Source: Bacteroidota bacterium (GTDB taxonomy: Bacteria > Bacteroidota > Bacteroidia > Chitinophagales > Chitinophagaceae). From it: a stretch of DNA of 60,461 bases. A program made the position numbers and the translations under genes. Location: contig JAFDXH010000119.1 in assembly GCA_018268075.1 (NCBI GenBank), forward strand, positions 1 through 60,461, given 5' to 3'. Numbering within the stretch: position 1 is the stretch's first letter; every line of letters begins with the position of its first letter. The notes beneath the pieces were generated by a model. The model was given only the letters and a program-made list of their open reading frames with translations. It did no database searches and was not told the origin of the DNA. Shown in pieces: positions 46,498-55,912 of the stretch.

Positions 46498-49400
46498 TTA
46501 AAAAGTTATTTGCAGGCCTACGGTGTATGTTCTGGCATTGGGTGTCATATTCTTATCAAATCCCTGAGTAGCAGTTTCGTTTCCGGTACTGGTTACCTCA
46601 GGGTCTGCACCAGGATAGGGCGTTATGATAGCCATATTATTGCCGCTTAAATATACTCTTACACTATTGATCTTTATTCTATCCAGAACTGATTGTGGTA
46701 GTTTATAGCCTAATGTTACATTTTTTAACCTTATAAAATCGCTCTTATATACATTGACTGTAAGAGGAGTGGAATACCCCCAAGAGGTAATATCTCCATC
46801 TTCTAACCGAGGTACATCTGTAATATCGCCCGGCTTTTGCCAGCGGCGGAGCACCTTTGTCCAATTATTCTGGAAACGCATATCTAACAAAGAGGCCTGA
46901 GTGGCAAAGTACATATAGCCACCCCATTGGTAGGTAAGCAATGTACCTAAGTCAAACCGTCCGAAACTAAACGAATTAGAGAACCCTCCATAAAGTTTTG
47001 GATGAGGGCTTTTGTAAATAATACCATCATCTGTGGTAGATACAGGTGGGGCAATACTACCATTTTCATACTCCCACTGATAGCCCCCGCTGGAGGGCAC
47101 TACCTGCTGGTAGTACACTTTTTTCCCTGCTGCATTTAGAAATATCCTTCTTCCTGTGGCCGGATCCACGCCTGCGGTTCTAATGGCATAAATCATTCCT
47201 ACCGGGTAGCCGGGCAAGGAAATAGAAACCATACCGGCGCCGGCATCTATTAATAGGCTGCTCACACCTGGCGCAAGTGCCGTTATTTCATTTTTATTAA
47301 ATGAAAGATTCAGATTACTGTTCCAGTGAAAGTGTTGTTTTTTAATAACCTCACCATTTAGCGCTATTTCCCATCCTTTGTTAAACATGCTGCCCACATT
47401 GGATAAAACAGAATTATTCACATTACCCGGCAAGCCTACAGAGGAGGGCACCGGAACACTAAAGATCAATCCATCAATATTGTTTTTGTAATACGATATA
47501 TCAGCGGTTAAACGATAATTAAATAGTGAAAAATTCAGGCCTATATCCAGTTTCTTGCTGGTTTCCCATTTTAGATCCTGATTGCCCGCACTTGAATAAT
47601 ATAAACCGGCAAGGCCCCCATATAAATTAGCGCTATAGGTAGATAGTGATGCAAAGTCGCCCACGCCTGAGATGTTACCCACTTTTCCATAACTGGAGCT
47701 CAACTTTAAGGAATTAAATACTTTGGAAAGAGGAGACTTTTCCCAAAACTTTTCTTTGTTGATTTGCCATGCTCCAGAAAACCCCCAAAAGTTACCACCC
47801 TTATTATTTGCGCCCAGCATAGAAGCCTCATCTCTTCTAAAGCTGCCACTCAGGAAATATCTCTTTTGATAATTATACTGTAAGCGGGAAAACTTTGATT
47901 GGAGAAAATTATAAAATACCTGATTGCTGGTATTGCTGATGGCTACATTGGCAAAGCCGCCTTGAATGTTGGTATAAAACGGATCTGACTGGCCTGTTCT
48001 GGAAAGGCCAAATTGATTTCCATTAAATTTGGATACCTCGTATCCCAATAGCAAATCTAATGCATGATCTCCGAAGGAATGTGATGCAGTAGCAGTGTTG
48101 GTCCATATTGAGGTTTCTCTTTTGGCAGAGATGCCGGTAGCGCTTCCCAGTGCACTTTGGCCTTCGTTGGTTCTTGGATCAAAGTAACGCTCAGTACGGC
48201 TATACATATTATTCAACCCATACAAAGACCTGAAAAGCAGCCAAGAAATGGGCTTTATTTCTACAAATGCACTGGCCTGAAGAAAGTTGCTGGCGGTATT
48301 GTCATCATTGGCACTTAGGGTCAAAACGGGGTTGGTATATCCCAGTCTTTTTGTTGCAGTGAGGTGGCTCATATTGTCCATTACCCCCACATTGGGCCCG
48401 ATTACATTATAAGAGCCGTCTTTATTATAAGGCCCTACAATTGGCGCCGTTATAAAACCAAGGCGATAAGCGATTGAGTTAGCAGAAGTAGTGCTTACGC
48501 CGGTTCCTGTTGATAATATTGCAGTGGTTTTGTCGGAGCTATAATTGGTTTTTGTTCCCACCTTTAGCCAGGAGTTCACCTTGTGTTCAATATTATAATT
48601 AAATGACTTTCTATTAAAATCATTTCCTCTTACAATGCCCTCTCTGGTAGTGTAGCCCAAAGAAAAATAATAGGTCGTTTTATCATTGCCACCAGATAGG
48701 CTGATGTTGTGATTCTGAGAGTTAGCAGTGCGGAATATATAATCATACCAGCGGGTATCTACAACTTTGCCATCTGGGCCAATAGAAGTACCATAATAAT
48801 TAGTGACCGGATTGTAAGTGCCTGCATTTTTCAGCGCTTCATTTTTAATTTCCAGATATTGTTCAGTATTAAGAACCGGTGCAAGCCTGGCAGCCTTGCT
48901 TTGGCCATAGTAGGCATCATAGGTAAATTTTGCCTGCCCTTTTTTGCCAGATTTGGTAGTGATAAAAACCACCCCATTAGCAGCCCTGCTTCCATAAATA
49001 CTGGTTGCCGCAGCATCTTTGGCGATATCTATACTTTCAATATCTGCAGGATTAATGGACGCTAAAGGATTATTAGCAGCGTTTCCTCCTACGCCTATAT
49101 CATCAGTATATATGGGCACACCATCTACCACTACCAGCGGGTAAGAGCCTAATGAAAGAGAATTAGTGCCTCTGATACGGAATACAGGCGCCTGGTTGGC
49201 TACGCCATCATTTGCAGTAAGATTGATACCGGTACCGCGCCCACCAAGCGCACTTTCAAAACTGAATACAGGTTTGTCGGCAACATCTTTTCCTGATACA
49301 TTGGAAATAGCTCCTGTAATTTCTGATTTCTTTTTGGTGCCATACCCGATCACTACTACTTGATCCAATTCTTGGGTTTGATCTTTCATTTTTACAATAA

Positions 49401-49731
49401 TGGATATTGTCTCTCCTTTTTTCAAACTGTATCCTGAAAGTGTTTGGGTTGCATATCCTACCATTGAAAAGGTAAAACTGTATTTTCCGTTAGACGGAAG
49501 TTTAGAAAAAGAAAATATACCATCAGCATTGGTTTGCGCGCCGGAAGTAAAATCGGAAAGTGAATTTTTTGCAATGACACTCACGTTTTCTAATGGGATT
49601 CCGGATTCGCTGCGAACAATACCTTTTACATCTGCACTACTTATTTGCCCTATAGCCACAGGGCTGCAGTAGCAGAAAAGTAAAAGCAACAAGGTGAAGA
49701 GGAAACCCTGGTTTGTTTTTTTTCTTCTCAT
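46498..49731 (-). CDS. SusC/RagA-family TonB-dependent outer-membrane transporter
   Basis: The 1077-residue protein has a signal peptide (about 1-29), an N-terminal CarboxypepD-regulatory-like domain (about 33-110, VKGIVRSESGIPLENVSVIAKN), the plug with VVVIGYGTKKKSEITGAISNVSGKDV and GRGTGINLTANDG, and a beta-barrel ending in Phe (TYTVGLQITF). No STN signalling domain is present between the signal and the regulatory domain, although a FecR and sigma factor are encoded just upstream. It forms the import channel with SusD 21 nt downstream. Confidence 0.95.
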   Translation of the reverse strand: MRRKKTNQGFLFTLLLLLFCYCSPVAIGQISSADVKGIVRSESGIPLENVSVIAKNSLSDFTSGAQTNADGIFSFSKLPSNGKYSFTFSMVGYATQTLSGYSLKKGETISIIVKMKDQTQELDQVVVIGYGTKKKSEITGAISNVSGKDVADKPVFSFESALGGRGTGINLTANDGVANQAPVFRIRGTNSLSLGSYPLVVVDGVPIYTDDIGVGGNAANNPLASINPADIESIDIAKDAAATSIYGSRAANGVVFITTKSGKKGQAKFTYDAYYGQSKAARLAPVLNTEQYLEIKNEALKNAGTYNPVTNYYGTSIGPDGKVVDTRWYDYIFRTANSQNHNISLSGGNDKTTYYFSLGYTTREGIVRGNDFNRKSFNYNIEHKVNSWLKVGTKTNYSSDKTTAILSTGTGVSTTSANSIAYRLGFITAPIVGPYNKDGSYNVIGPNVGVMDNMSHLTATKRLGYTNPVLTLSANDDNTASNFLQASAFVEIKPISWLLFRSLYGLNNMYSRTERYFDPRTNEGQSALGSATGISAKRETSIWTNTATASHSFGDHALDLLLGYEVSKFNGNQFGLSRTGQSDPFYTNIQGGFANVAISNTSNQVFYNFLQSKFSRLQYNYQKRYFLSGSFRRDEASMLGANNKGGNFWGFSGAWQINKEKFWEKSPLSKVFNSLKLSSSYGKVGNISGVGDFASLSTYSANLYGGLAGLYYSSAGNQDLKWETSKKLDIGLNFSLFNYRLTADISYYKNNIDGLIFSVPVPSSVGLPGNVNNSVLSNVGSMFNKGWEIALNGEVIKKQHFHWNSNLNLSFNKNEITALAPGVSSLLIDAGAGMVSISLPGYPVGMIYAIRTAGVDPATGRRIFLNAAGKKVYYQQVVPSSGGYQWEYENGSIAPPVSTTDDGIIYKSPHPKLYGGFSNSFSFGRFDLGTLLTYQWGGYMYFATQASLLDMRFQNNWTKVLRRWQKPGDITDVPRLEDGDITSWGYSTPLTVNVYKSDFIRLKNVTLGYKLPQSVLDRIKINSVRVYLSGNNMAIITPYPGADPEVTSTGNETATQGFDKNMTPNARTYTVGLQITF

Positions 49732-49771
49732 AATAAAAGTTTAATGGTAATCTAATCTGGTTTAGGTTTTA

Positions 49772-50815
49772 TTATTTTGTTATCGTAAAAGTTTTTCCGT
49801 TTTTGATAACACGCAATCCATTCAACTGCGCGATATCTCTGAGTAAATTTTCTATAGAATCAACTCTTTCTACCCTACCAATAAAACTCATTTCTCTTAT
49901 CTCACTTTTGTTATAGACAATCTTTACATCGTAGATCATCTTCAGGCTTTCAAATACCATTGCAAGGCTTTGATTGTTGAACATATACCAGTTATTTAAT
50001 TCCCTGCTCAGCTCCGGAATTTCTTTTAGTTCAATACTCTTTCTATTTTTATTTTTTATTTTTTTCTCCATTTTTGAGATTCCAGAAATCTTTCTGACGC
50101 TATTGTAAAAAAATGCTTCGCCCGGCTTTAAATAGTAATCCATATTTAATACACTTTGAATCTTATCTGCATTTCTTATTACCACGCTACCCCGATATAA
50201 TTTCACTGTAATATCGCCGGTTTCTGGCGCTGCTATTACTTTAAAATAAGTGCCCAGCGCCGTAGTACTGATCTCTCTGCTCACCACGGAGAATGGCCGG
50301 GTACTATCATGAAATACATCAAAATTTGCCTCGCCGGATAAGAATACCTTTCTACTATCACCCTCAAATGAAGGGAGATACAGAATTGTTGATTTTGGAA
50401 ATAATGTTACAACACTTCCGTCTGGCAGATTTATTTTTTCTACAGCGTTTGTTTCATTTGTTTTGTTTACAAGAGTAGTGGTGGCTACCAGTTTATTTTC
50501 CGGGATTATTTTCTTTTCAACTTTCAATTGCAGCCATGCAAACCCGATTAAAATAAATAAGGTGGCCGCCGCGGCCATTCTTTTGAACACCTTTCTCCTA
50601 CTGGCTTTTGCACGAATATTTTCGCGAATAGCCTCGAGCATTCTTTCTGTAATTGCGGGATCCAAATCGTTGGATTCCGGAAAAAGGTTCCACTCTGATT
50701 CAGAGAAATATTCCTCTAATTCTTCAGGATGATTTTTAAAATAATTTACAATCATCCCCTTTTCTTCGTCGCTGCAATCTCCGAGGTAATACCGTTCGAT
50801 TAATTTTTTATTCAT
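49772..50815 (-). CDS. FecR-family anti-sigma factor
   Basis: The 347-residue protein has a cytoplasmic N-terminal region (1-78), one membrane helix (about 82-99, AAAATLFILIGFAWLQL), the FecR domain (about 115-225, EKINLPDGSVVTLFPKSTILY) and the C-terminal DUF4974 (about 275-345, SLAMVFESLKMIYDVKIVY), which resembles the secretin/TonB short N-terminal fold. It holds the ECF sigma factor encoded just upstream until an outer-membrane signal frees it. It lies 76 nt after the sigma gene and 40 nt before susC. Confidence 0.93.
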   Translation of the reverse strand: MNKKLIERYYLGDCSDEEKGMIVNYFKNHPEELEEYFSESEWNLFPESNDLDPAITERMLEAIRENIRAKASRRKVFKRMAAAATLFILIGFAWLQLKVEKKIIPENKLVATTTLVNKTNETNAVEKINLPDGSVVTLFPKSTILYLPSFEGDSRKVFLSGEANFDVFHDSTRPFSVVSREISTTALGTYFKVIAAPETGDITVKLYRGSVVIRNADKIQSVLNMDYYLKPGEAFFYNSVRKISGISKMEKKIKNKNRKSIELKEIPELSRELNNWYMFNNQSLAMVFESLKMIYDVKIVYNKSEIREMSFIGRVERVDSIENLLRDIAQLNGLRVIKNGKTFTITK

Positions 50816-50891
50816 TGTATTTGATTAATACGAATGAAAATAAATTTACCCTTAGTGGATAGCAACTTTTTTATAAAATTTTTTGGAGACG

Positions 50892-51440
50892 TTAGGTAAC
50901 CAGGAAATAAATGAGGATTAAAAAAGTACTTTTAATTTTCTTAATAGCCTGATTGATGTGGCTTTCCACGGTTTTCAGGCTGATGGATTGCTGGCTGGCA
51001 ATTTCTTTGTGAGTAAGGTGGTATATCCGGCTGAGTTCAAAAACCTTTCTTTGCATTGGTGGCAGTAAGGCGAGTGTTTTTTGAACCTTGTATAGAATCT
51101 CTTTTTTCTGCAAATTTTTAATGCCATTATTAAAGTCAGCGCTTTTCTGCATTTTCTCCGATAGTAAATTTTGCATTTTTTGATAACCTGACGATTGCCT
51201 GAAATGATCAATCATGGTGGTTTTGGCTATCCTGAAAATCTGAATTTCTAAATTGATTTGATCATTCAGATTGTGGCGGCCTTTCCATAATTTTAAAAAG
51301 GTAATCTGTGTTACCTCTTCGGCATAATACAAAGACCCCGTTTTGCTTAGGATATAATGATATAACTTCTTGTGTAGATTTTGGTAAATCTTGTTGAACA
51401 CAAATTCATCTCCATTTTTAAGTAGAATTATATCATTCAT
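50892..51440 (-). CDS. ECF-type RNA polymerase sigma factor
   Basis: The 182-residue protein has sigma-70 region 2 (FNKIYQNLHKKLYHYILSK, YAEEVTQITFLKLWK) and region 4 (LALLPPMQRKVFELSRIYHLTHKEIASQQSISLKTVESHINQA), the usual helix-turn-helix. It belongs to the FecI-like/Bacteroidetes group that switches on the SusC/SusD genes downstream. FecR, susC, susD and the M14 gene follow on the same strand. A TACATTTG box is 30 nt before its start. The C-terminus has a hydrophobic tail (TFLILIYFLVT), which is unusual but seen in this group. Confidence 0.94.
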   Translation of the reverse strand: MNDIILLKNGDEFVFNKIYQNLHKKLYHYILSKTGSLYYAEEVTQITFLKLWKGRHNLNDQINLEIQIFRIAKTTMIDHFRQSSGYQKMQNLLSEKMQKSADFNNGIKNLQKKEILYKVQKTLALLPPMQRKVFELSRIYHLTHKEIASQQSISLKTVESHINQAIKKIKSTFLILIYFLVT

Positions 51441-51470
51441 CTATAAAAATTCTAATGAGCAGGTTAAAAT

Positions 51471-51478
51471 CAAATGTA
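51471..51478 (-). promoter_or_regulatory. Putative -7 box (TACATTTG) of the ECF sigma gene
   Basis: On the minus strand TACATTTG fits TAnnTTTG, 30 nt before the sigma gene start. No -33 box is seen at normal spacing. Confidence 0.4.
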
Positions 51479-51593
51479 AAGAAAATGTTAACACCAGCCT
51501 CATTACTATTAAAAGTACCAGTCCATTCTTAGTATGTTGCTGATTAAAAATCTTGTTTTCTTAAAAATATTTTCTACCTCAATTGATTATTTT

Positions 51594-51611
51594 ATACCTT
51601 CTAAAAGGTAT
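51594..51611. other. Small hairpin ATACCTT/AAGGTAT before the CPA2 antiporter gene
   Basis: ATACCTT (51594-51600) and AAGGTAT (51605-51611) form a perfect 7-bp hairpin with a 4-nt loop, 26 nt before the antiporter start. The half-site TTATACCTT also occurs in the hairpin before rmuC. It could be an operator or a leader hairpin; nothing identifies it. Confidence 0.4.
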
Positions 51612-51637
51612 CTTTCATCCAATCCCAAACAGATTGC

Positions 51638-53899
51638 ATGGAACACCTACCTGAGTTAATAATTGATCTGGCGCTCATACTGATTACTGCAGCAGCAGTA
51701 ACCCTGGTGTTTCGTGCCATCAAGCAACCATTGGTTTTGGGGTATATTATTGCCGGCTTTTTAGTGGGGCCACACCTTTCTCTTACACCCACTATTGTAG
51801 AAAAGGAAAACATTGAAACACTGGCCGAGATGGGTGTTATTTTTCTCTTATTTAGTTTGGGACTGGAATTTAGTTTTAAAAAATTAGTGCGTGTTGGCGG
51901 TGCTGCCTCTATTACAGCTTTTGTTGAAATCATTTTTATATTGGTTGCAGGTTTTTATTTGGGCAAGTGGATGGGGTGGTCGTTTATGGATAGCATTTTT
52001 TTAGGAGGTATGCTGGCCAGCTCTTCTACCAGTATTACTATAAAGGCGCTGGATGAATTAGGAATGAAAGCTAAACAATTTGCCAGAGTAGTATATGGTG
52101 TATTGATCGTGCAGGATATTTTAGTGATTCTATTGATGGTGATGCTATCTACTGTAGCCATCACCCGGCAGATTGAGGGTTCAGAAATGCTCTTCACTGT
52201 TGCCCGGCTTCTTTTCTTTTTAGGGCTTTGGTTTATTACAGGAATATTTCTAATCCCCACGTTATTGCGCCGAACCAAAAAACTGTTGAATGAAGAAACG
52301 CTGCTGATCTTATCTGTAGGCCTTTGCTTGGGCATGGTAGTACTTGCGGTGCAGGCGGGTTTCTCTGCAGAGTTGGGCGCATTTATTATGGGTTCTATAC
52401 TGGCTGAGACGAGCAAAGCAGAAAAAATTGAAAAGCTTTTTAATCCAATCAGAGATCTTTTTGCAGGAATCTTTTTTGTATCAGTAGGAATGCTCATTGA
52501 CCCGGAAACAATCATTCAATACCGGTGGCCGGTGTTATGGATTACGCTGCTCACCATTGTAGGTAAATTTTTAAGCCTCACTTTTGGTGCAATTATTTCC
52601 GGGCAGCCCTTAAAACAATCCATTCAGGTAGGTATGAGTATGGCGCAGGTGGGCGAATTTGCTTTCATTATAGCCACCTTGGGTATGAGCCTTGGCGTTA
52701 TCAGTAATTTTCTTTTTCCGGTAGCAGTAGGTGCGGCGGTTATTACCACATTTACTACCCCATTTTTAATAAAACTTTCTATTCCGGTTTACAATTTTGC
52801 CGAAAGAAATATGCCCCCATATTTAAAGAAAAAACTGGATAGCTATTCGGCCAGTGCGCAGAATATACAGGCCGAAAACAAATGGCGAACAGTGATGCTG
52901 GCTTATGTAAAAATTCTGACCATCAATGGCATCATTTTATTTGGCATGCTGCTACTTTCATTACGGGTGCTCATGCCTTTTTTACAAAGGCATATTGAAA
53001 GCAATATATTGGTAAGCATAATAGGGCTATTGTTGTCACTGGCCGTAGCTGCCCCTTTTTTATGGGCATTTATAGCCAGAAAACCCGAGACCAATGCCTA
53101 CAAAGAACTTTGGCTTAAGAAGAAATATAATAGAGGCCCACTATTGATGGTAGAAATAGCCCGGCTCATTCTGGGAATTGTTTTTATTGGCTTTTGGGCT
53201 GACCGGATTTTTACAACCACCGTAGGCATTTTTATTTCCATAGCAGTGAGTGTAGTGCTCCTCATTTTGTTTTCAAGAAAAATTCAAAATTTTTATAAGA
53301 AAATTGAATTCCGTTTTCTGGATAATCTTAATTACCGAGATGCCACGGTACAAAGCGTGCCCGCACCGCAGCTTTTTTCTGATGAGTCTAACATGGTTTC
53401 GTGGGATGCGCATCTTGTAAATATGGAGGTAGATCCACATGCATTATTTATTGGCAAACATTTATTAGAATTAAAATGGCGAGAAAAATATGGGATCAAT
53501 ATTGCCTTTATTAAACGCGGAAGCAAAATAATCTATGCGCCCAAAAGGTATGACCGGCTTCTTCCTTTTGACCAGATAGGCGTAATCGCTACCGATGATC
53601 AAATGACTCACTTCATGGAAGAGTTTAACGCCCGAGAGCCCTTAGAAAGTGAGGAGAGCGATCTTAGCAACATCGTACTTTTTAAAATGGTAGTAGATGA
53701 AAAAAATAAACTTAGGGGTAAGACAATCAGAAATTCCAATATACGCGAAAGAAGTAATGGCTTGGTGGTAGGGATAGAGCGCGAAAATCAGCGGATGCTC
53801 AACCCTGAATCAGATTTTACGCTTGAATGGGGAGATATTATTTGGATTGTGGGAGAAAGAGATAAATTGCAAAGCATTAATCGTTCAGAGCAAGCTTAG
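51638..53899 (+). CDS. CPA2-family monovalent cation:proton antiporter (KefB/KefC-like)
   Basis: Residues 1-400 form the Na+/H+ exchanger domain of about 12 helices, with the GYIIAGFLVGPHL, FLLFSLGLEFSFKKL and AQVGEFAFIIA motifs of CPA2 proteins. Four more hydrophobic segments (about 425-550) follow, an extension that the basic KefB/C layout lacks. The C-terminus holds two TrkA-C-like lobes (about 595-660 and 680-745: HLLELKWREKYGINIAFIKRGSK and GDIIWIVGERDKL), but no NAD-binding TrkA-N. It likely exchanges K+ or Na+ for H+ under ligand control. Confidence 0.88.
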   Translation: MEHLPELIIDLALILITAAAVTLVFRAIKQPLVLGYIIAGFLVGPHLSLTPTIVEKENIETLAEMGVIFLLFSLGLEFSFKKLVRVGGAASITAFVEIIFILVAGFYLGKWMGWSFMDSIFLGGMLASSSTSITIKALDELGMKAKQFARVVYGVLIVQDILVILLMVMLSTVAITRQIEGSEMLFTVARLLFFLGLWFITGIFLIPTLLRRTKKLLNEETLLILSVGLCLGMVVLAVQAGFSAELGAFIMGSILAETSKAEKIEKLFNPIRDLFAGIFFVSVGMLIDPETIIQYRWPVLWITLLTIVGKFLSLTFGAIISGQPLKQSIQVGMSMAQVGEFAFIIATLGMSLGVISNFLFPVAVGAAVITTFTTPFLIKLSIPVYNFAERNMPPYLKKKLDSYSASAQNIQAENKWRTVMLAYVKILTINGIILFGMLLLSLRVLMPFLQRHIESNILVSIIGLLLSLAVAAPFLWAFIARKPETNAYKELWLKKKYNRGPLLMVEIARLILGIVFIGFWADRIFTTTVGIFISIAVSVVLLILFSRKIQNFYKKIEFRFLDNLNYRDATVQSVPAPQLFSDESNMVSWDAHLVNMEVDPHALFIGKHLLELKWREKYGINIAFIKRGSKIIYAPKRYDRLLPFDQIGVIATDDQMTHFMEEFNAREPLESEESDLSNIVLFKMVVDEKNKLRGKTIRNSNIRERSNGLVVGIERENQRMLNPESDFTLEWGDIIWIVGERDKLQSINRSEQA

Positions 53900-53961
53900 A
53901 TTTTGTTTTCTTTTGTAAGCCCTTTGTTTTTTTAATTTCTAAAACTATTTTAGTAATTAAT

Positions 53962-55014
53962 ATGAAAATGAAAAACCTCCAAAAATGTTTATTTCTTATG
54001 GCTGCGCTGGCCATTTACTTAACAGCATGTAAGAAAGAAAATCCTGGATTACCCTCTACTCCGGATATTATTAAACCGCCCCCACCAATAGGCTTTGTCG
54101 TGGCCGGGTATTTCCCTTATTATCGTACCGTAGCAGAATACCCCGATAGAATGTTTCGTATGTGCAATGTGGTCAATTATGCCTTTGCCGATATTACTGC
54201 AAATGATACAGTGAGCATCACCAACATTATTCGGATGGACTCTGTTTACAAAAAAGGAAAGGTAAATGGAGCCAAAATATTTTTATCTGTCTCCGGCGAT
54301 GCAGCGCTGTTTGCTTCTATGAGTACAGTGGCGGTTAGAAGAAATGCAGTTGTAAAAGATATACTTCAAAAAGTAAGGCAGTACCGGCTGGATGGAATAG
54401 ACATAGACTGGGAGTACCCGCGAAGCACCGACGGCTCCGCCGAAAATTATCGGCTATTCATGAAAGAATTATCAGACTCACTACATACTGGGGGTAAATA
54501 TTATTTGTCGGCCGCCATTACTCCAGGCATATATGCAGGCAGCATAAGAGACGGAATTAAAAATGAAATTTTTGGATATGCAGATTTTTTAAATGTGATG
54601 ATGTATGATGATTTTACCACCGACCCCACAAGGCTGTATCAGCAGCACAGCCCATTTGCAATAGTGCCTACATCTTTTAATTATTGGATAAGCCGCGGTG
54701 TGCCCAGTGCAAAACTGGTGGTGGGTATCCCCGCTTATGGAAGGCCATCGGGCATGACGCAATCGGGTACCACTCTTGCCTACAAAACGATTCTGCAGCA
54801 AGGAGGCAATCCGCAATCAGACTCAGCAATGGTAACAGCTACGGGATTTCCGCTTTTCAAAATTTATTATAATGGGCAGGCAACAGTAAAGAAAAAGGCG
54901 GCTTATGCAAAGCAGTTTGGTGGGGGTATTATGTTTTGGGAAATAGGCCAAGATGCCAATAACGACTTTTCTTTGATAAAAGCAGCCTGCGATACCATTG
55001 GCAGAAGCTATTGA
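53962..55014 (+). CDS. Glycoside hydrolase family 18 (chitinase-like) lipoprotein
   Basis: A lipoprotein signal ends with LTAC (Cys23). The mature protein is a GH18 barrel with VAGYFPYYRTV at the first strand, GAKIFLSVSG at the third, and the catalytic motif DGIDIDWEYP with D144, D147, D149 and the acid E151. MMYDDF is the expected Met-Tyr-Asp segment. Length of 350 suits a single-domain enzyme. It probably cleaves chitin, chitooligosaccharide or peptidoglycan-type beta-1,4-GlcNAc bonds at the cell surface. It converges with the PAP2 gene (20 nt apart). Confidence 0.92.
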   Translation: MKMKNLQKCLFLMAALAIYLTACKKENPGLPSTPDIIKPPPPIGFVVAGYFPYYRTVAEYPDRMFRMCNVVNYAFADITANDTVSITNIIRMDSVYKKGKVNGAKIFLSVSGDAALFASMSTVAVRRNAVVKDILQKVRQYRLDGIDIDWEYPRSTDGSAENYRLFMKELSDSLHTGGKYYLSAAITPGIYAGSIRDGIKNEIFGYADFLNVMMYDDFTTDPTRLYQQHSPFAIVPTSFNYWISRGVPSAKLVVGIPAYGRPSGMTQSGTTLAYKTILQQGGNPQSDSAMVTATGFPLFKIYYNGQATVKKKAAYAKQFGGGIMFWEIGQDANNDFSLIKAACDTIGRSY

Positions 55015-55034
55015 TATTAAAAACAAAACCAGAG

Positions 55035-55703
55035 TCAAAGATTGGGGGATAAGCCCTTCTTCTTTAATAATCGTTTAAAGAAATTATCAAAAAATACCCA
55101 GCAGAAAATAGCAGAAGCAACACCCACCACAGCGCCCACCAGCACATCATCCATAAAATGCTGGCCTAAGTAGATGCGACTGTAGCCAACCAAAAACGCA
55201 TATAGAAAAAAGAGAATACTGTAAGATTTATTTTTTACCGAAAAACTTAGTATGGCCGCAAGCGCAAAGGCCGATGCCGTGTGGCCCGAAGGGAATGAAT
55301 GGTAATTATGAAGGGTAACTTCTGGAATGAAATAATCGTACTTTATTTTTTCTAAATAAACTGCAGGCCTCGCTTCCAGAATAAAATATTTTAATACCTG
55401 CGCTATCAATCCTGATAAAAGGAAGCTACTAATTACCATGAGCGCTGCGTACCTTCTTTTAAAGAGAAATAGCAATAAACCTACGGCAATGCAAAAAATA
55501 CCATCACCCAAATTGGTATAATAAATAAAAAACCAATCTCCCCAGCCGGTATGATAGGGGTTCAAAAAAAAGAACCCATCGGCTTTAGAGAAAAAAAGTA
55601 ACACACTAACAGCGCAAACCACAAATAAAAAACAAAGTAGGAAAAATAAGCGATTGGTTTTATACAGGCTTCCTTTCATGAAAATGGGGCTGATACCGAT
55701 CAA
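55035..55703 (-). CDS. PAP2-family membrane phosphatase
   Basis: The 222-residue protein has about six membrane helices and all three PAP2 motifs: KYFILEARP (KX6RP), YHSFPSGHTAS (PSGH), and SRIYLGQHFMDD (SRX5HX3D). Such enzymes dephosphorylate lipid phosphates, including undecaprenyl pyrophosphate, or modify lipid A, at the periplasmic face. Which of these applies is not shown by the context. It lies between the chitinase-like gene and the phosphate uptake pair. Confidence 0.92.
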   Translation of the reverse strand: MIGISPIFMKGSLYKTNRLFFLLCFLFVVCAVSVLLFFSKADGFFFLNPYHTGWGDWFFIYYTNLGDGIFCIAVGLLLFLFKRRYAALMVISSFLLSGLIAQVLKYFILEARPAVYLEKIKYDYFIPEVTLHNYHSFPSGHTASAFALAAILSFSVKNKSYSILFFLYAFLVGYSRIYLGQHFMDDVLVGAVVGVASAIFCWVFFDNFFKRLLKKKGLSPNL

Positions 55704-55889
55704 AGATAAGAATATAGCGTATAGCGAATGGGCAAGGCCGTTTCTTAAACCATGAAAGATTCAAAACCCGAGGATACCCACTATTCGGTTGATTGAATAG
55801 ACAAAACTGCTACTAAATCAATAAGCCCTCTTTTCAAATGGTAACGAAATAATAATATTCGAAAAAATTTATAAACTATAATATAACCT

Positions 55890-55897
55890 TAATTTTG
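55890..55897 (+). promoter_or_regulatory. Putative -7 box (TAATTTTG) of the DUF47-PiT unit
   Basis: TAATTTTG matches TAnnTTTG and lies 15 nt before the chosen ATG at 55913. It overlaps a TTG at 55895 that could otherwise be taken as start, so it favours the ATG. Confidence 0.5.
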
Positions 55898-55912
55898 CGG
55901 CAAATATTTCTA

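Noticed and set aside
48709-49065. A 118-codon plus-strand frame inside susC
   Set aside because: It is antisense to well-conserved susC codons; several such frames exist in the large genes and all look like shadows.
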